6,463 bases of DNA from Bacteroidota bacterium (GTDB taxonomy: Bacteria; Bacteroidota; Rhodothermia; Rhodothermales; Bin80). Where the stretch lies: positions 1-6,463 of the forward strand of contig JAPPBZ010000102.1 in assembly GCA_026702635.1 (NCBI GenBank). The letters run 5' to 3'. Shown here in pieces: positions 1-5,810 of this stretch (positions are counted from its first letter, which is position 1; every line of letters begins with the position of its first letter). The notes beneath the pieces are model-generated. The model was not told where the DNA came from and made no database searches. It was given only the letters and a program-made list of their open reading frames with translations. The position numbers and the translations under genes were made by a program.

Positions 1-53
1 AGATACACTTTTACGTGCCTCCTGATGTCCTCCATAGTCATTTCTTCGGCCAT
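1..53 (-). CDS. Probable cytochrome c oxidase subunit IV, N-terminal fragment
   Basis: An ATG at 53-51 opens a frame that runs off the left edge after 17 codons (MAEEMTMEDIRRHVKVY). The start lies 18 nt after the stop of subunit III on the same strand, where aa3/caa3-type oxidase operons normally encode the small membrane subunit IV. An acidic N-terminus leading into a His-Val-Lys-x-Tyr stretch is what I expect just before the first membrane helix of bacterial subunit IV proteins. No clear Shine-Dalgarno sequence precedes it. The assignment rests mainly on operon position, because the diagnostic membrane helices lie outside the window. Confidence 0.6.
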   Translation of the reverse strand, partial: MAEEMTMEDIRRHVKVY

Positions 54-71
54 TTCAACGCGTTTATCTGC

Positions 72-710
72 TTAAATCAAATAGATCATAGGGAACAGGA
101 ATATCCACACCAAATCTACAAAGTGCCAGTACAGTCCGGCAACCTCGATTCGATTCGTAAAGTGAGCCTTCGCTCGCGGTGTTCCCTGTTTCCACATCTT
201 CGTCCCTGGTCCCCAGAAGTATGCATTCACCAAGATCCCACCGGTGACATGAATCGCGTGCAATCCAGTAAGCACAAAGTAGACGCCAAGGAAATTATTC
301 GTTGACGCATACCAGTGGTGATCAAACTTATCACCATACTCAAATGCCTTTACGACCAAGAAACCCAAAGCTAACAGGATTGTGAGTCCCATGTAAAGCT
401 TGTAGCGATCAAATCGATCCATCTTGAGCGCCGCCCAGGACATCACCATGGTGACACTGGATGCAATCAGGATCATTGTATTTAAAGTTGCCAGAGGCAC
501 GTTCAGGATCTGATCTGCACGTTCGGCCATCGTATCCGTACCATACATCATCATCCCTGGCCATGCTTCCGCGCCAATTCTTAGGAATATATAGGCAGCG
601 AACAGGCCCCCAAAGAGCATGATCTCCGAAGCCAAAAATAGCCAGATGCCCAGCTTCGCGTTATTGACGCCAGTATCTGGACGTGCCGTTACCTCATAGG
701 GAATCTGCAT
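72..710 (-). CDS. ctaE: Cytochrome c oxidase (heme-copper oxidase) subunit III
   Basis: Integral membrane subunit III of an aa3/caa3-type terminal oxidase. It carries no metal but stabilises subunit I and the proton-uptake side of the D-channel. The 212-aa protein has about five membrane segments (near residues 20-42, 70-93, 105-122, 138-163 and 193-212), the short bacterial form without the first two helices of the mitochondrial protein. Family landmarks are the SE pair in helix 1 (Ser28-Glu29), GLHAIHVTGG (149-158) and YWHFVDLVWIFLF near the C-terminus (194-206). The ATG at 710 is 9 nt after the subunit I stop, so translation is probably coupled. It is followed after 18 nt by the likely subunit IV start. 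Length and motifs are normal. The family is clear; the symbol follows the cta naming, and coxC would serve equally. Confidence 0.95.
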   Translation of the reverse strand: MQIPYEVTARPDTGVNNAKLGIWLFLASEIMLFGGLFAAYIFLRIGAEAWPGMMMYGTDTMAERADQILNVPLATLNTMILIASSVTMVMSWAALKMDRFDRYKLYMGLTILLALGFLVVKAFEYGDKFDHHWYASTNNFLGVYFVLTGLHAIHVTGGILVNAYFWGPGTKMWKQGTPRAKAHFTNRIEVAGLYWHFVDLVWIFLFPMIYLI

Positions 711-719
711 TGGTATAAC

Positions 720-2465
720 TTAGGATTCGACAGTTTTATCAGTGTGGCCGGGAAGTTGAATTGGTACTCCCTGAGGGCAATAATCAAGCTCATGACCGGG
801 TACGCTGTATTCATACGGCCCATGATACACCGTAGGAACGGTCTCAAAATTTCCATGACCGATCGGGGGAGTCGGGGCAGCAGACCATTCCAGCGTCGTT
901 GCTTCCCAGTGATTGCTTTTTGTAACCTTTTTGCCCCATTTGGCACTCGTCAAGAAATTATAGATAAACGGGAGCTGAAACAGGAGAAGGACAACGGCGG
1001 ACACTGCCATAATCGAATTGTAATGGAGGACTCCTTCCGTAAAGCTGTAGGTCAATCCACCATCAAACAGGCGCCGTGACATCCCAGCCATCCCCTGATG
1101 AAGCATCGGGAGGAAGATGCCATTCATCGCGATCATAGACCCCCAGAAATGAATCCGACCCAATGTCTCATTCAGCGTGCGCCCGGTAACTTTGGGGTAC
1201 CAGTAATAAATGCCCGCGAAGAGTGCAAAGATAGTCCCCGGTGCAACCACGTAGTGAAAATGTCCAATCACATAGTACGTATCGTGCAACGGAATATCCG
1301 TTGGAGCCAAACCAAGCGGAAGCCCTGTAAGTCCACCAATCCCGAACATCGGTACGAAACCCACGGCAAACAACATGGCGGCATTAAATCGGATAGAACC
1401 TCCGAAAAGTGTAATGAAGAGCGCTGACAAAATCACGACCGAGGGGATCGAAATGATCATCGTCGTTATCTGGAAGAAGGCACTGATCGTGGTCCCCATT
1501 CCGGTAATGAACATGTGATGTGCCCATACAATAAAGGAAAAGAATCCCAGGAATATGAGGGAGTATATCATCAATTTGTATCCCCAGAGCGGCTTCCGAG
1601 TATTGTTTGCTAACACTTCGGCCACGATCCCCATTGCCGGGAGGATCAATACATATACCTCTGGGTGTGCCAGAAACCAGAACAGATGCTGCCACAAAAG
1701 TGGACTTCCACCACCTGCAACTTCCAATGGCCCATCTGCGGTGACGAGGCCGCTCGGCATAAAGAAACTCGTGCCGAGGAGCCGGTCTGCCAACTGAAGG
1801 AAGCCCGCTGCCTCCAGTGGGGGAAAGGCCAGGAGCAAGAGGAAAGCGGTGATAAACTGTGCCCAAACAAAGAAAGGCATCTTAAAGAAGGTCATCCCCT
1901 CCGTGCGCAGTTGAATAATCGTCACTAGGAAATTCACCGCGCCCAGTAGCGAAGATGTAATCAACAATACCATCCCCCAGAGCCACATGGTCTGGCCCAT
2001 CGTCTCAATATTCGCGAGTGGAGGATAGGAGGTCCAGCCGGCTTTGGCGGCCCCCTCAGGCACAAAGAAGCTGGCAAGCATGACGACTCCGCCCCAGAAA
2101 TAGAAGTGATAGCTCGCCATATTCAACCTTGGAAACGCCATATCCGGCGCACCGATCTGCAATGGAACTACATAGTTTCCAAAAGCCCCCACCGCTAACG
2201 GGACAATCCCCAGAAACACCATGATGGTACCATGCATGGCACCGAACTGGTTATACATTTCTGGTGTGAGCGCCCCAAGGAGAGGGATTTCCACGCCGGG
2301 AGAGGCCAACTGCCACCGCATAAGCAGCATGAGGCCAAATCCAAACAGCAAAAACAGCATCGCTGTGATCCCATACTGGATTCCAATGACTTTATGGTCA
2401 GTCGAAAACCAGTACTTACGCCAGAACCCCTCCTGATGGGCTGAATGAGAATGATCTTCTGCCAT
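720..2465 (-). CDS. ctaD: Cytochrome c oxidase (heme-copper oxidase) subunit I
   Basis: Catalytic subunit of a proton-pumping A-type oxidase that reduces O2 to water in the cytoplasmic membrane. All metal ligands are visible in the 581-aa protein: His78 and His404 for low-spin heme, His402 for the high-spin heme, and His267, His316 and His317 for CuB. Tyr271 of HPEVY is the residue that cross-links to a CuB histidine. The D-channel is intact (Asp108 in GAPD, Asn97, Asn115) and Glu269 in HPEVY marks the A1 subtype. Gapless alignment from the HH pair puts Ile345 where the K-channel lysine (bovine K319) should be. The N-terminus is His-rich, and a soluble tail of about 65 residues carries LEWSAAPTPP, typical of bacterial subunit I. 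The ATG at 2465 precedes the conserved YWFSTDHKVIG region. It follows a lipoprotein gene by 37 nt rather than a subunit II gene. Confidence 0.97.
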   Translation of the reverse strand: MAEDHSHSAHQEGFWRKYWFSTDHKVIGIQYGITAMLFLLFGFGLMLLMRWQLASPGVEIPLLGALTPEMYNQFGAMHGTIMVFLGIVPLAVGAFGNYVVPLQIGAPDMAFPRLNMASYHFYFWGGVVMLASFFVPEGAAKAGWTSYPPLANIETMGQTMWLWGMVLLITSSLLGAVNFLVTIIQLRTEGMTFFKMPFFVWAQFITAFLLLLAFPPLEAAGFLQLADRLLGTSFFMPSGLVTADGPLEVAGGGSPLLWQHLFWFLAHPEVYVLILPAMGIVAEVLANNTRKPLWGYKLMIYSLIFLGFFSFIVWAHHMFITGMGTTISAFFQITTMIISIPSVVILSALFITLFGGSIRFNAAMLFAVGFVPMFGIGGLTGLPLGLAPTDIPLHDTYYVIGHFHYVVAPGTIFALFAGIYYWYPKVTGRTLNETLGRIHFWGSMIAMNGIFLPMLHQGMAGMSRRLFDGGLTYSFTEGVLHYNSIMAVSAVVLLLFQLPFIYNFLTSAKWGKKVTKSNHWEATTLEWSAAPTPPIGHGNFETVPTVYHGPYEYSVPGHELDYCPQGVPIQLPGHTDKTVES

Positions 2466-2466
2466 G

Positions 2467-2478
2467 AGGTACGTACCT
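2467..2478. promoter_or_regulatory. 12-bp perfect palindrome next to the ctaD start
   Basis: AGGTACGTACCT is its own reverse complement and ends one base before the ctaD ATG on the minus strand. Its AGG sits where a weak ribosome binding site would lie, so it could be an operator or affect translation initiation. A palindrome of this length is expected about once or twice by chance in a window this size, so only its position makes it notable. Confidence 0.25.
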
Positions 2479-2502
2479 GATTAATAAGCGGAAAAGCTTG
2501 TT

Positions 2503-3264
2503 TTACTGGTAGCTGATCGAGGCATCAGCCATGGCACCTTCTGCCACCGTCACAGCCATCGTCTGCTCTCCCAGTTGTTCGTGCCAAGTGGTCAGCGTAT
2601 AGTCTCCATCCGGAAGACCTGAGATCATGAAAGATCCGCTTGCATCTGTCGTCGCAAAATACGGATGATCCAATACGCCAATGTAGGCCTGCATCCAACT
2701 GTGGACATCGCATTTGACTGAAATCATCACCTCTGGTACCAAAAAGCTTTTCTCCAAGTAATCTCCAATTCCTGGTGTGGACTCATTAAATCCACGATTT
2801 TCTTCTGGAACTGGATGGACATTATGCTGGAATGGATCGCTGTTCTCAATACGAATCGTTTGCTCGGTTTGCAGTCCCATCACACGAGGCACATACATGC
2901 ACCCCTCCTGATCCATGACTGCAGGCTCTGATGGAGTTGGGTACGCATAGCCTTCAGGCAATCCTGCACTGACATACACAAACACATTCTGAACTGCACC
3001 TTCATTAACGAGAAGGTCTTCACTGAGCGCTTCCGTATCGCGCTCATCTGTACAATCATCATTCATGCGTACGGGGGTACGCTCAGCGGGCGTTCCCGTA
3101 AACATCACAGATCCAGAAACACCACCCGATCCCATCGGGGTCATCTCCGCTGTTTCCGTAGCATCATCGCTACCAGATTCCTGACTCACATCTGTCTCAC
3201 TTGCACCGCCACCACATGCAGCGATAAAAAAGATCAAAAGCGTGAAAATTGCCGAAATTCGCAT
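2503..3264 (-). CDS. Cupredoxin-like lipoprotein with C-terminal carboxypeptidase-regulatory-like domain
   Basis: Probable exported, lipid-anchored protein of 253 aa. Residues 1-17 form a type II signal with lipobox IAAC (Cys17), followed by a Gly/Ser/Glu/Asp/Thr-rich linker to about residue 48. A beta-rich domain follows with Cys71, Cys122, an HNVH motif (His147, His150) and KCDVHSWM (Cys185, His188, Met191). A His plus a C-x2-H-x2-M loop resembles the type-1 copper site of plastocyanin-like cupredoxins, with a shorter loop. From about residue 198 the sequence looks like a carboxypeptidase regulatory-like beta-sandwich (SGSFMISGLPDGDYTLTTWHE). It is the first gene of the oxidase operon, 37 nt before ctaD. 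Electron delivery or copper handling for the oxidase is inference. It cannot replace subunit II, because it lacks the second CuA cysteine and the membrane hairpin. The ATG at 3264 directly precedes the signal sequence. Confidence 0.8.
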   Translation of the reverse strand: MRISAIFTLLIFFIAACGGGASETDVSQESGSDDATETAEMTPMGSGGVSGSVMFTGTPAERTPVRMNDDCTDERDTEALSEDLLVNEGAVQNVFVYVSAGLPEGYAYPTPSEPAVMDQEGCMYVPRVMGLQTEQTIRIENSDPFQHNVHPVPEENRGFNESTPGIGDYLEKSFLVPEVMISVKCDVHSWMQAYIGVLDHPYFATTDASGSFMISGLPDGDYTLTTWHEQLGEQTMAVTVAEGAMADASISYQ

Positions 3265-3301
3265 TGAAAAATTGGTTTGATTAAGGTTTTGCCTTCAACG
3301 A

Positions 3302-3336
3302 ACGCTTTTAGACGCGAAGACACGCGAATATACGCG
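3302..3336. repeat. Four ACGC units phased at 10 bp in the divergent spacer
   Basis: ACGC occurs at 3302, 3312, 3322 and 3332, exactly 10 bp apart; the last three read ACGCG and two read ACGCGAA. Positions 3323-3336 also form an imperfect inverted repeat, CGCGAATATACGCG. Units one helical turn apart in a divergent spacer suggest a cooperative protein-binding site controlling the oxidase operon, the unknown plus-strand pair, or both. No regulator is identified. Confidence 0.45.
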
Positions 3337-3355
3337 TTCTTGACCAAAAATTACC

Positions 3356-3361
3356 TATAAT
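3356..3361 (+). promoter_or_regulatory. Possible -10 box for the 119-aa/170-aa gene pair
   Basis: A perfect TATAAT lies 32 nt before the ATG at 3394, in the only upstream spacer these two genes have. The nearest -35-like hexamer, TTGACC at 3340-3345, is only 10 bp away, too close for a standard sigma-70 promoter. If the box is used, it depends on another -35 element or an activator. The phased ACGC array ends just upstream. Confidence 0.25.
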
Positions 3362-3393
3362 TAGGCAGAAAAATCACACGAAACCCCGCTTTC

Positions 3394-3753
3394 ATGGACT
3401 GGGTCTGGGAGCTTTACAAAAAGTATATCACCAAAGCCCTGATCGCCGGGGGAAACTCGCATCCTACAGAGGCAGAATTGGAAGCTGCATTTGTGAAGGC
3501 ACTCGCAGCATCATCCATCACGATTCTTGTCCAAGAGCCCTGGATGAACTCTGTTCGATTCAAGGGGCTCGCGCGTGCCCCTCTCTCCGAAATGACCGAC
3601 CTACTGGAGAACCCCATGGAATGGCTTCGGCAACGTTACGGTGGTGGTAAATTCAAGCTCAACTTTCATGAAGGGTGGCATTTTGTTGCTACAAAAAATT
3701 TCAAACCAGAGGGACCTCACCTGTGGAAGGATGCACCAGAAATTTCTTTCTAA
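3394..3753 (+). CDS. Hypothetical protein, 119 aa
   Basis: I do not recognise this family. The protein is a small soluble one with no signal peptide or membrane helix. It starts with an aromatic, amphipathic stretch (MDWVWELYKKYITKAL), followed by a helix-like segment rich in Ala and Glu (about 25-40). The C-terminal half looks like a compact beta-containing domain with MEWLRQRYGGGKFKLNF (75-91), then a Trp/His/Lys-rich end (WHFVATKNFKPEGPHLW). The YGGGKF turn is a likely conserved element. The ATG at 3394 is the first start after the divergent spacer and has no Shine-Dalgarno sequence, like most genes here. Its TAA is followed at once by the GTG of the next gene, so the two are almost certainly co-transcribed and coupled. 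Coding use resembles its neighbours, with no clear sign of transfer. Function is unknown. Confidence 0.75.
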   Translation: MDWVWELYKKYITKALIAGGNSHPTEAELEAAFVKALAASSITILVQEPWMNSVRFKGLARAPLSEMTDLLENPMEWLRQRYGGGKFKLNFHEGWHFVATKNFKPEGPHLWKDAPEISF

Positions 3754-4266
3754 GTGGACGCATTGACTCCAAATCCTCCCCGTGACCGTGAACGTGTCGT
3801 TGTTTTTTTGGGGTTTTTGACAAGTGAGAAGTGCCGGAAGGCCTGTTCAGGGCACGCGCAGCCGGAGATGATTGCCGCAATGTTGACTCGTCTCTGGTTT
3901 GAGGAAATCTATGTACCCAGCGAGACTGGAATAGACACCCTCAAACCTGTTCCAGATCCCGATGACTGTGCACGTTTCAATGGCTGCTTTAGTGCAGGGG
4001 AGTTAACAGCACTGGAACGGTTTCACGGTTTTTTTGAGTTGCGTCTGAATTTCTTGACCAATCAGGTATACGGAAAAGCATTCTTTCCCGAAAATGACAG
4101 CTGGCGAAGCCTCATTGAGCATGCCCGACATGTCCTCTCAGAACTTGATCCAAATCCAGAATGGCTCCAATCAATGCTGGAGGCGATGATTCAAAACCTC
4201 CAGAAAGGAGAATTAAAGGATGGGCTCTGCAATCCCCGCCTTCTTGTGTCCCCAGATGACACCTGA
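3754..4266 (+). CDS. Hypothetical protein, 170 aa
   Basis: No family recognised. The protein is soluble, with no signal peptide and no membrane segment. Four cysteines occur (Cys27, Cys31, Cys72, Cys78), the first two in an EKCRKACSGH stretch and the last two in DDCARFNGC, plus Cys159. The C-x3-C and C-x5-C spacing could bind metal or form disulfides, but matches no motif I can name. The middle is aromatic (ERFHGFFELRLNFL, 88-101), and the C-terminal third looks helical. The GTG at 3754 follows the upstream TAA with no gap, which favours this start by termination-reinitiation. The next in-frame Met is residue 39. The gene holds two T7 runs (3803-3809 and 4029-4035), prone to slippage. It converges on the PCP-reductase operon across 162 bp. 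Confidence 0.7.
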   Translation: MDALTPNPPRDRERVVVFLGFLTSEKCRKACSGHAQPEMIAAMLTRLWFEEIYVPSETGIDTLKPVPDPDDCARFNGCFSAGELTALERFHGFFELRLNFLTNQVYGKAFFPENDSWRSLIEHARHVLSELDPNPEWLQSMLEAMIQNLQKGELKDGLCNPRLLVSPDDT

Positions 4267-4400
4267 CCACCAATTCTTATACTTTATGCCTTCCCTGAAT
4301 TCATGAGCAGCCGGCTTGTTTTCTGACTCTGGGTGGAGTGAGGACTCATAACTACCTGTCCATACGTCGAAGGACTGTACCTCAAAATAGAGATGAACGC

Positions 4401-4420
4401 CCGGGAATGAAGGCGCCCGG
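4401..4420. terminator. Weak hairpin in the convergent spacer, possible terminator
   Basis: CCGGG (4401-4405) can pair with CCCGG (4416-4420) around a 10-nt loop, giving a short GC-only stem just past the stop of the minus-strand operon. Read leftward, it is followed by a pyrimidine-rich stretch but not a true U-tract. It could help end transcription of that operon. No better terminator is visible anywhere in 4267-4428, for either converging operon. Confidence 0.25.
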
Positions 4421-4428
4421 TCTGCAGA

Positions 4429-4914
4429 CTACATTCCAAGTTGCCCTTTCATGGCATCCATCACGCCCTCATCAATCTCGGAAAGCCCACGGTCACGGGC
4501 ATAGTCCTCAATGTTGCGCTTGACCATCGGCTGGATGTAGGATGGGATGGCTTCCAGACGCGTCAAGGCTTCCGGACTCCAATGAATACCTGCCTCAGGT
4601 TCTGCTGCAGCCATCGCGTCGCTGATGACTCCCGTGAACGGACACCGCCCCCCGGAAGATGACTCCGAGGCCGATTCCTCATGACTCACCGCAAGACTGG
4701 AGCGCAGCGTTTCCATAGGCTCTGCCGGGGCAGTTCGGCCACCAATCTTGACTCCCAGTGAACGAACCATCTGCGTTTCCGCCTTATTGGTCAACATGGC
4801 CATTTGTACATCACACGAAGGGCACTCATACACAATTGACATCGTACCGTCAAAAGGACCATGCGTCGAATGCAGATTCATCGGCTGATCACAGGGTACA
4901 CAAAGAAATTTCAT
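4429..4914 (-). CDS. Zinc-ribbon protein with C-terminal PCP_red domain (PCP reductase family)
   Basis: A 161-aa soluble protein of the PCP reductase family. Residues 1-40 carry paired CxxC motifs, CVPC (Cys5, Cys8) and CPSC (Cys31, Cys34), a probable zinc ribbon. ETQMVRSLGVKIGG (46-59) follows, then a Ser/Glu-rich linker and a CPFTG segment (Cys91). The last 50 residues, starting HWSPEALTRLEAIPSYIQPM, match the PCP_red domain found at the C-terminus of the BchB/ChlB subunit of dark-operative protochlorophyllide reductase. None of the catalytic BchB core is present, so it is not that enzyme. I chose the ATG at 4914 because MKFLCVPC begins the zinc ribbon and its ATGA overlaps the stop of the ATPase gene by 4 nt. 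The longer frame from 5025 would overlap the ATPase gene by more than 100 nt. Molecular function is unknown; a role with the adjacent ATPase is inferred. Confidence 0.88.
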   Translation of the reverse strand: MKFLCVPCDQPMNLHSTHGPFDGTMSIVYECPSCDVQMAMLTNKAETQMVRSLGVKIGGRTAPAEPMETLRSSLAVSHEESASESSSGGRCPFTGVISDAMAAAEPEAGIHWSPEALTRLEAIPSYIQPMVKRNIEDYARDRGLSEIDEGVMDAMKGQLGM

Positions 4915-5810
4915 GATGATTTCGTTTTGGTCCAGGAAAACACCTGCTCGGCAATGCTCAAAATGGCAGTGGCCGCGGGTTTGGATCGATGGGTTTGCAA
5001 GTACGATTGGCCATGATCCAGGCAATCTGCAAGCCGATGATCAAAAGGAATTTTCCCCAGATATGGGACATCATGTGCCGCTGCTAAATCCTCAACCATG
5101 GAAGTCTCGCCAAAAAACTTATCCTGATGACCGCAAGCCGGGCCAACGACCGCACTCATATTCTCAATTATCCCCACCACCTCGACATTTGTAATGTCTG
5201 TCGCCATCGAAATAGACCGGCCAACCACCTTCATCGCGACAACAGATGGCGTTGTGACCACGATGGCACCTGCCAAATTCGGAAGCAGGTCAACCAGGTT
5301 TTGAAGCCGCTCTGCTCCCGGAGGTAAATCAATCAATAACACATCAAGATCTCCCCACTCCGTATCTGAAAGCAACTCCCGCAGTGCACTCATCTCAACC
5401 ATGGAACGCCAGGTATACGCGCCCCGCTGCGAGTTTGCATCCCACACGAGTGGTGTTCTTTCGTCCGGCAGAAACATCCCCATGGACATCACCGGTATAC
5501 CGAATTCATTCCGGGCAGCCGTCATCGAACCATTTTTTGGAGAGGGCTTGAAATCTGGAACCCCCATCATTCGTGCCATACACGGGCCATTCAGGTCTGC
5601 ATCCAATACACCCGTGCATATCCCCTTTCTGGTCAGCGCATCCGCGAGGGATGCGGTGACGGTACTCTTGCCTACACCACCCTTTCCACTCATCACCGCA
5701 ATCATGCTCCCGATCCGCTTCAGACGTCGACCAAGCCGATCATGCTGCTCGGCAACCTGGCCCATTACGTCTGAACCGCCATCGGTCGCTATATCATTGT
5801 AGTTCTTCAC
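4911..5810 (-). CDS. Mrp/NBP35-family P-loop ATPase
   Basis: A 299-aa member of the SIMIBI P-loop group (MinD/ParA/Mrp), which in the Mrp/NBP35 branch carries or inserts Fe-S clusters. Visible motifs are the deviant Walker A SGKGGVGKST (41-50), DADLNGPCMARMMG (70-83), the Walker B-like DLPPG (161-165) and the Mrp signature IIENMSAVVGPACGH (214-228). Family members usually have CPxC here. The first cysteine is replaced by Gly223, leaving only Cys226, so the usual bridging cluster site looks incomplete. There is no N-terminal DUF59 domain. The GTG at 5810 is supported by a GGAGG (5815-5819) at proper spacing and a GTGA overlap with the upstream gene; the downstream gene overlaps by ATGA. Both partners carry PCP_red domains, which suggests a dedicated ATPase rather than a housekeeping Mrp. 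A MinD-like or BchL-like role is possible but not shown. Confidence 0.9.
   Translation of the reverse strand: MKNYNDIATDGGSDVMGQVAEQHDRLGRRLKRIGSMIAVMSGKGGVGKSTVTASLADALTRKGICTGVLDADLNGPCMARMMGVPDFKPSPKNGSMTAARNEFGIPVMSMGMFLPDERTPLVWDANSQRGAYTWRSMVEMSALRELLSDTEWGDLDVLLIDLPPGAERLQNLVDLLPNLAGAIVVTTPSVVAMKVVGRSISMATDITNVEVVGIIENMSAVVGPACGHQDKFFGETSMVEDLAAAHDVPYLGKIPFDHRLADCLDHGQSYLQTHRSKPAATAILSIAEQVFSWTKTKSS

Noticed and set aside
744..1427. Two plus-strand open frames of about 110 codons antisense to ctaD
   Set aside because: Both are fully overlapped by the strongly conserved oxidase gene and show no recognisable protein features.
1384..1866. 160-codon open frame on the minus strand
   Set aside because: It lies wholly inside ctaD in a different frame, and its translation is Pro/Arg/His-rich with no domain. 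It is a shadow of the oxidase gene.
3340..3361. TTGACC plus TATAAT as a full sigma-70 promoter
   Set aside because: The spacer is only 10 bp instead of about 17, so the two boxes cannot work together as a standard promoter. Only the -10-like box is kept, at low confidence.
4310..4323. AGCCGGCT followed by TTGTTTTC as a terminator for the plus-strand pair
   Set aside because: The palindrome has no loop, so it cannot form a stable RNA hairpin before the T-rich stretch.
4420..4429. GTCTGCAGAC palindrome at the stop of the last PCP_red gene
   Set aside because: It is a loopless 10-bp palindrome of a length expected several times by chance, with no supporting context.
4915..5025. Upstream extension of the zinc-ribbon PCP_red gene to an ATG at 5025
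   Set aside because: The added 37 residues lie inside the ATPase gene in another frame and have no family-like features. MKFLCVPC at 4914 starts the zinc ribbon and gives an ATGA overlap typical of this operon.
5401..5802. 133-codon plus-strand frame antisense to the ATPase gene
   Set aside because: It covers the Walker A region on the opposite strand. Its Arg/Pro/Ser-rich translation is typical of an antisense shadow.
4429..5810. Reading the ATPase and PCP_red genes as chlorophyll synthesis genes (bchL/bchB)
   Set aside because: The ATPase has Mrp rather than BchL/NifH signatures, and neither PCP_red protein has the nitrogenase-like BchB core. Only the small C-terminal domain is shared.
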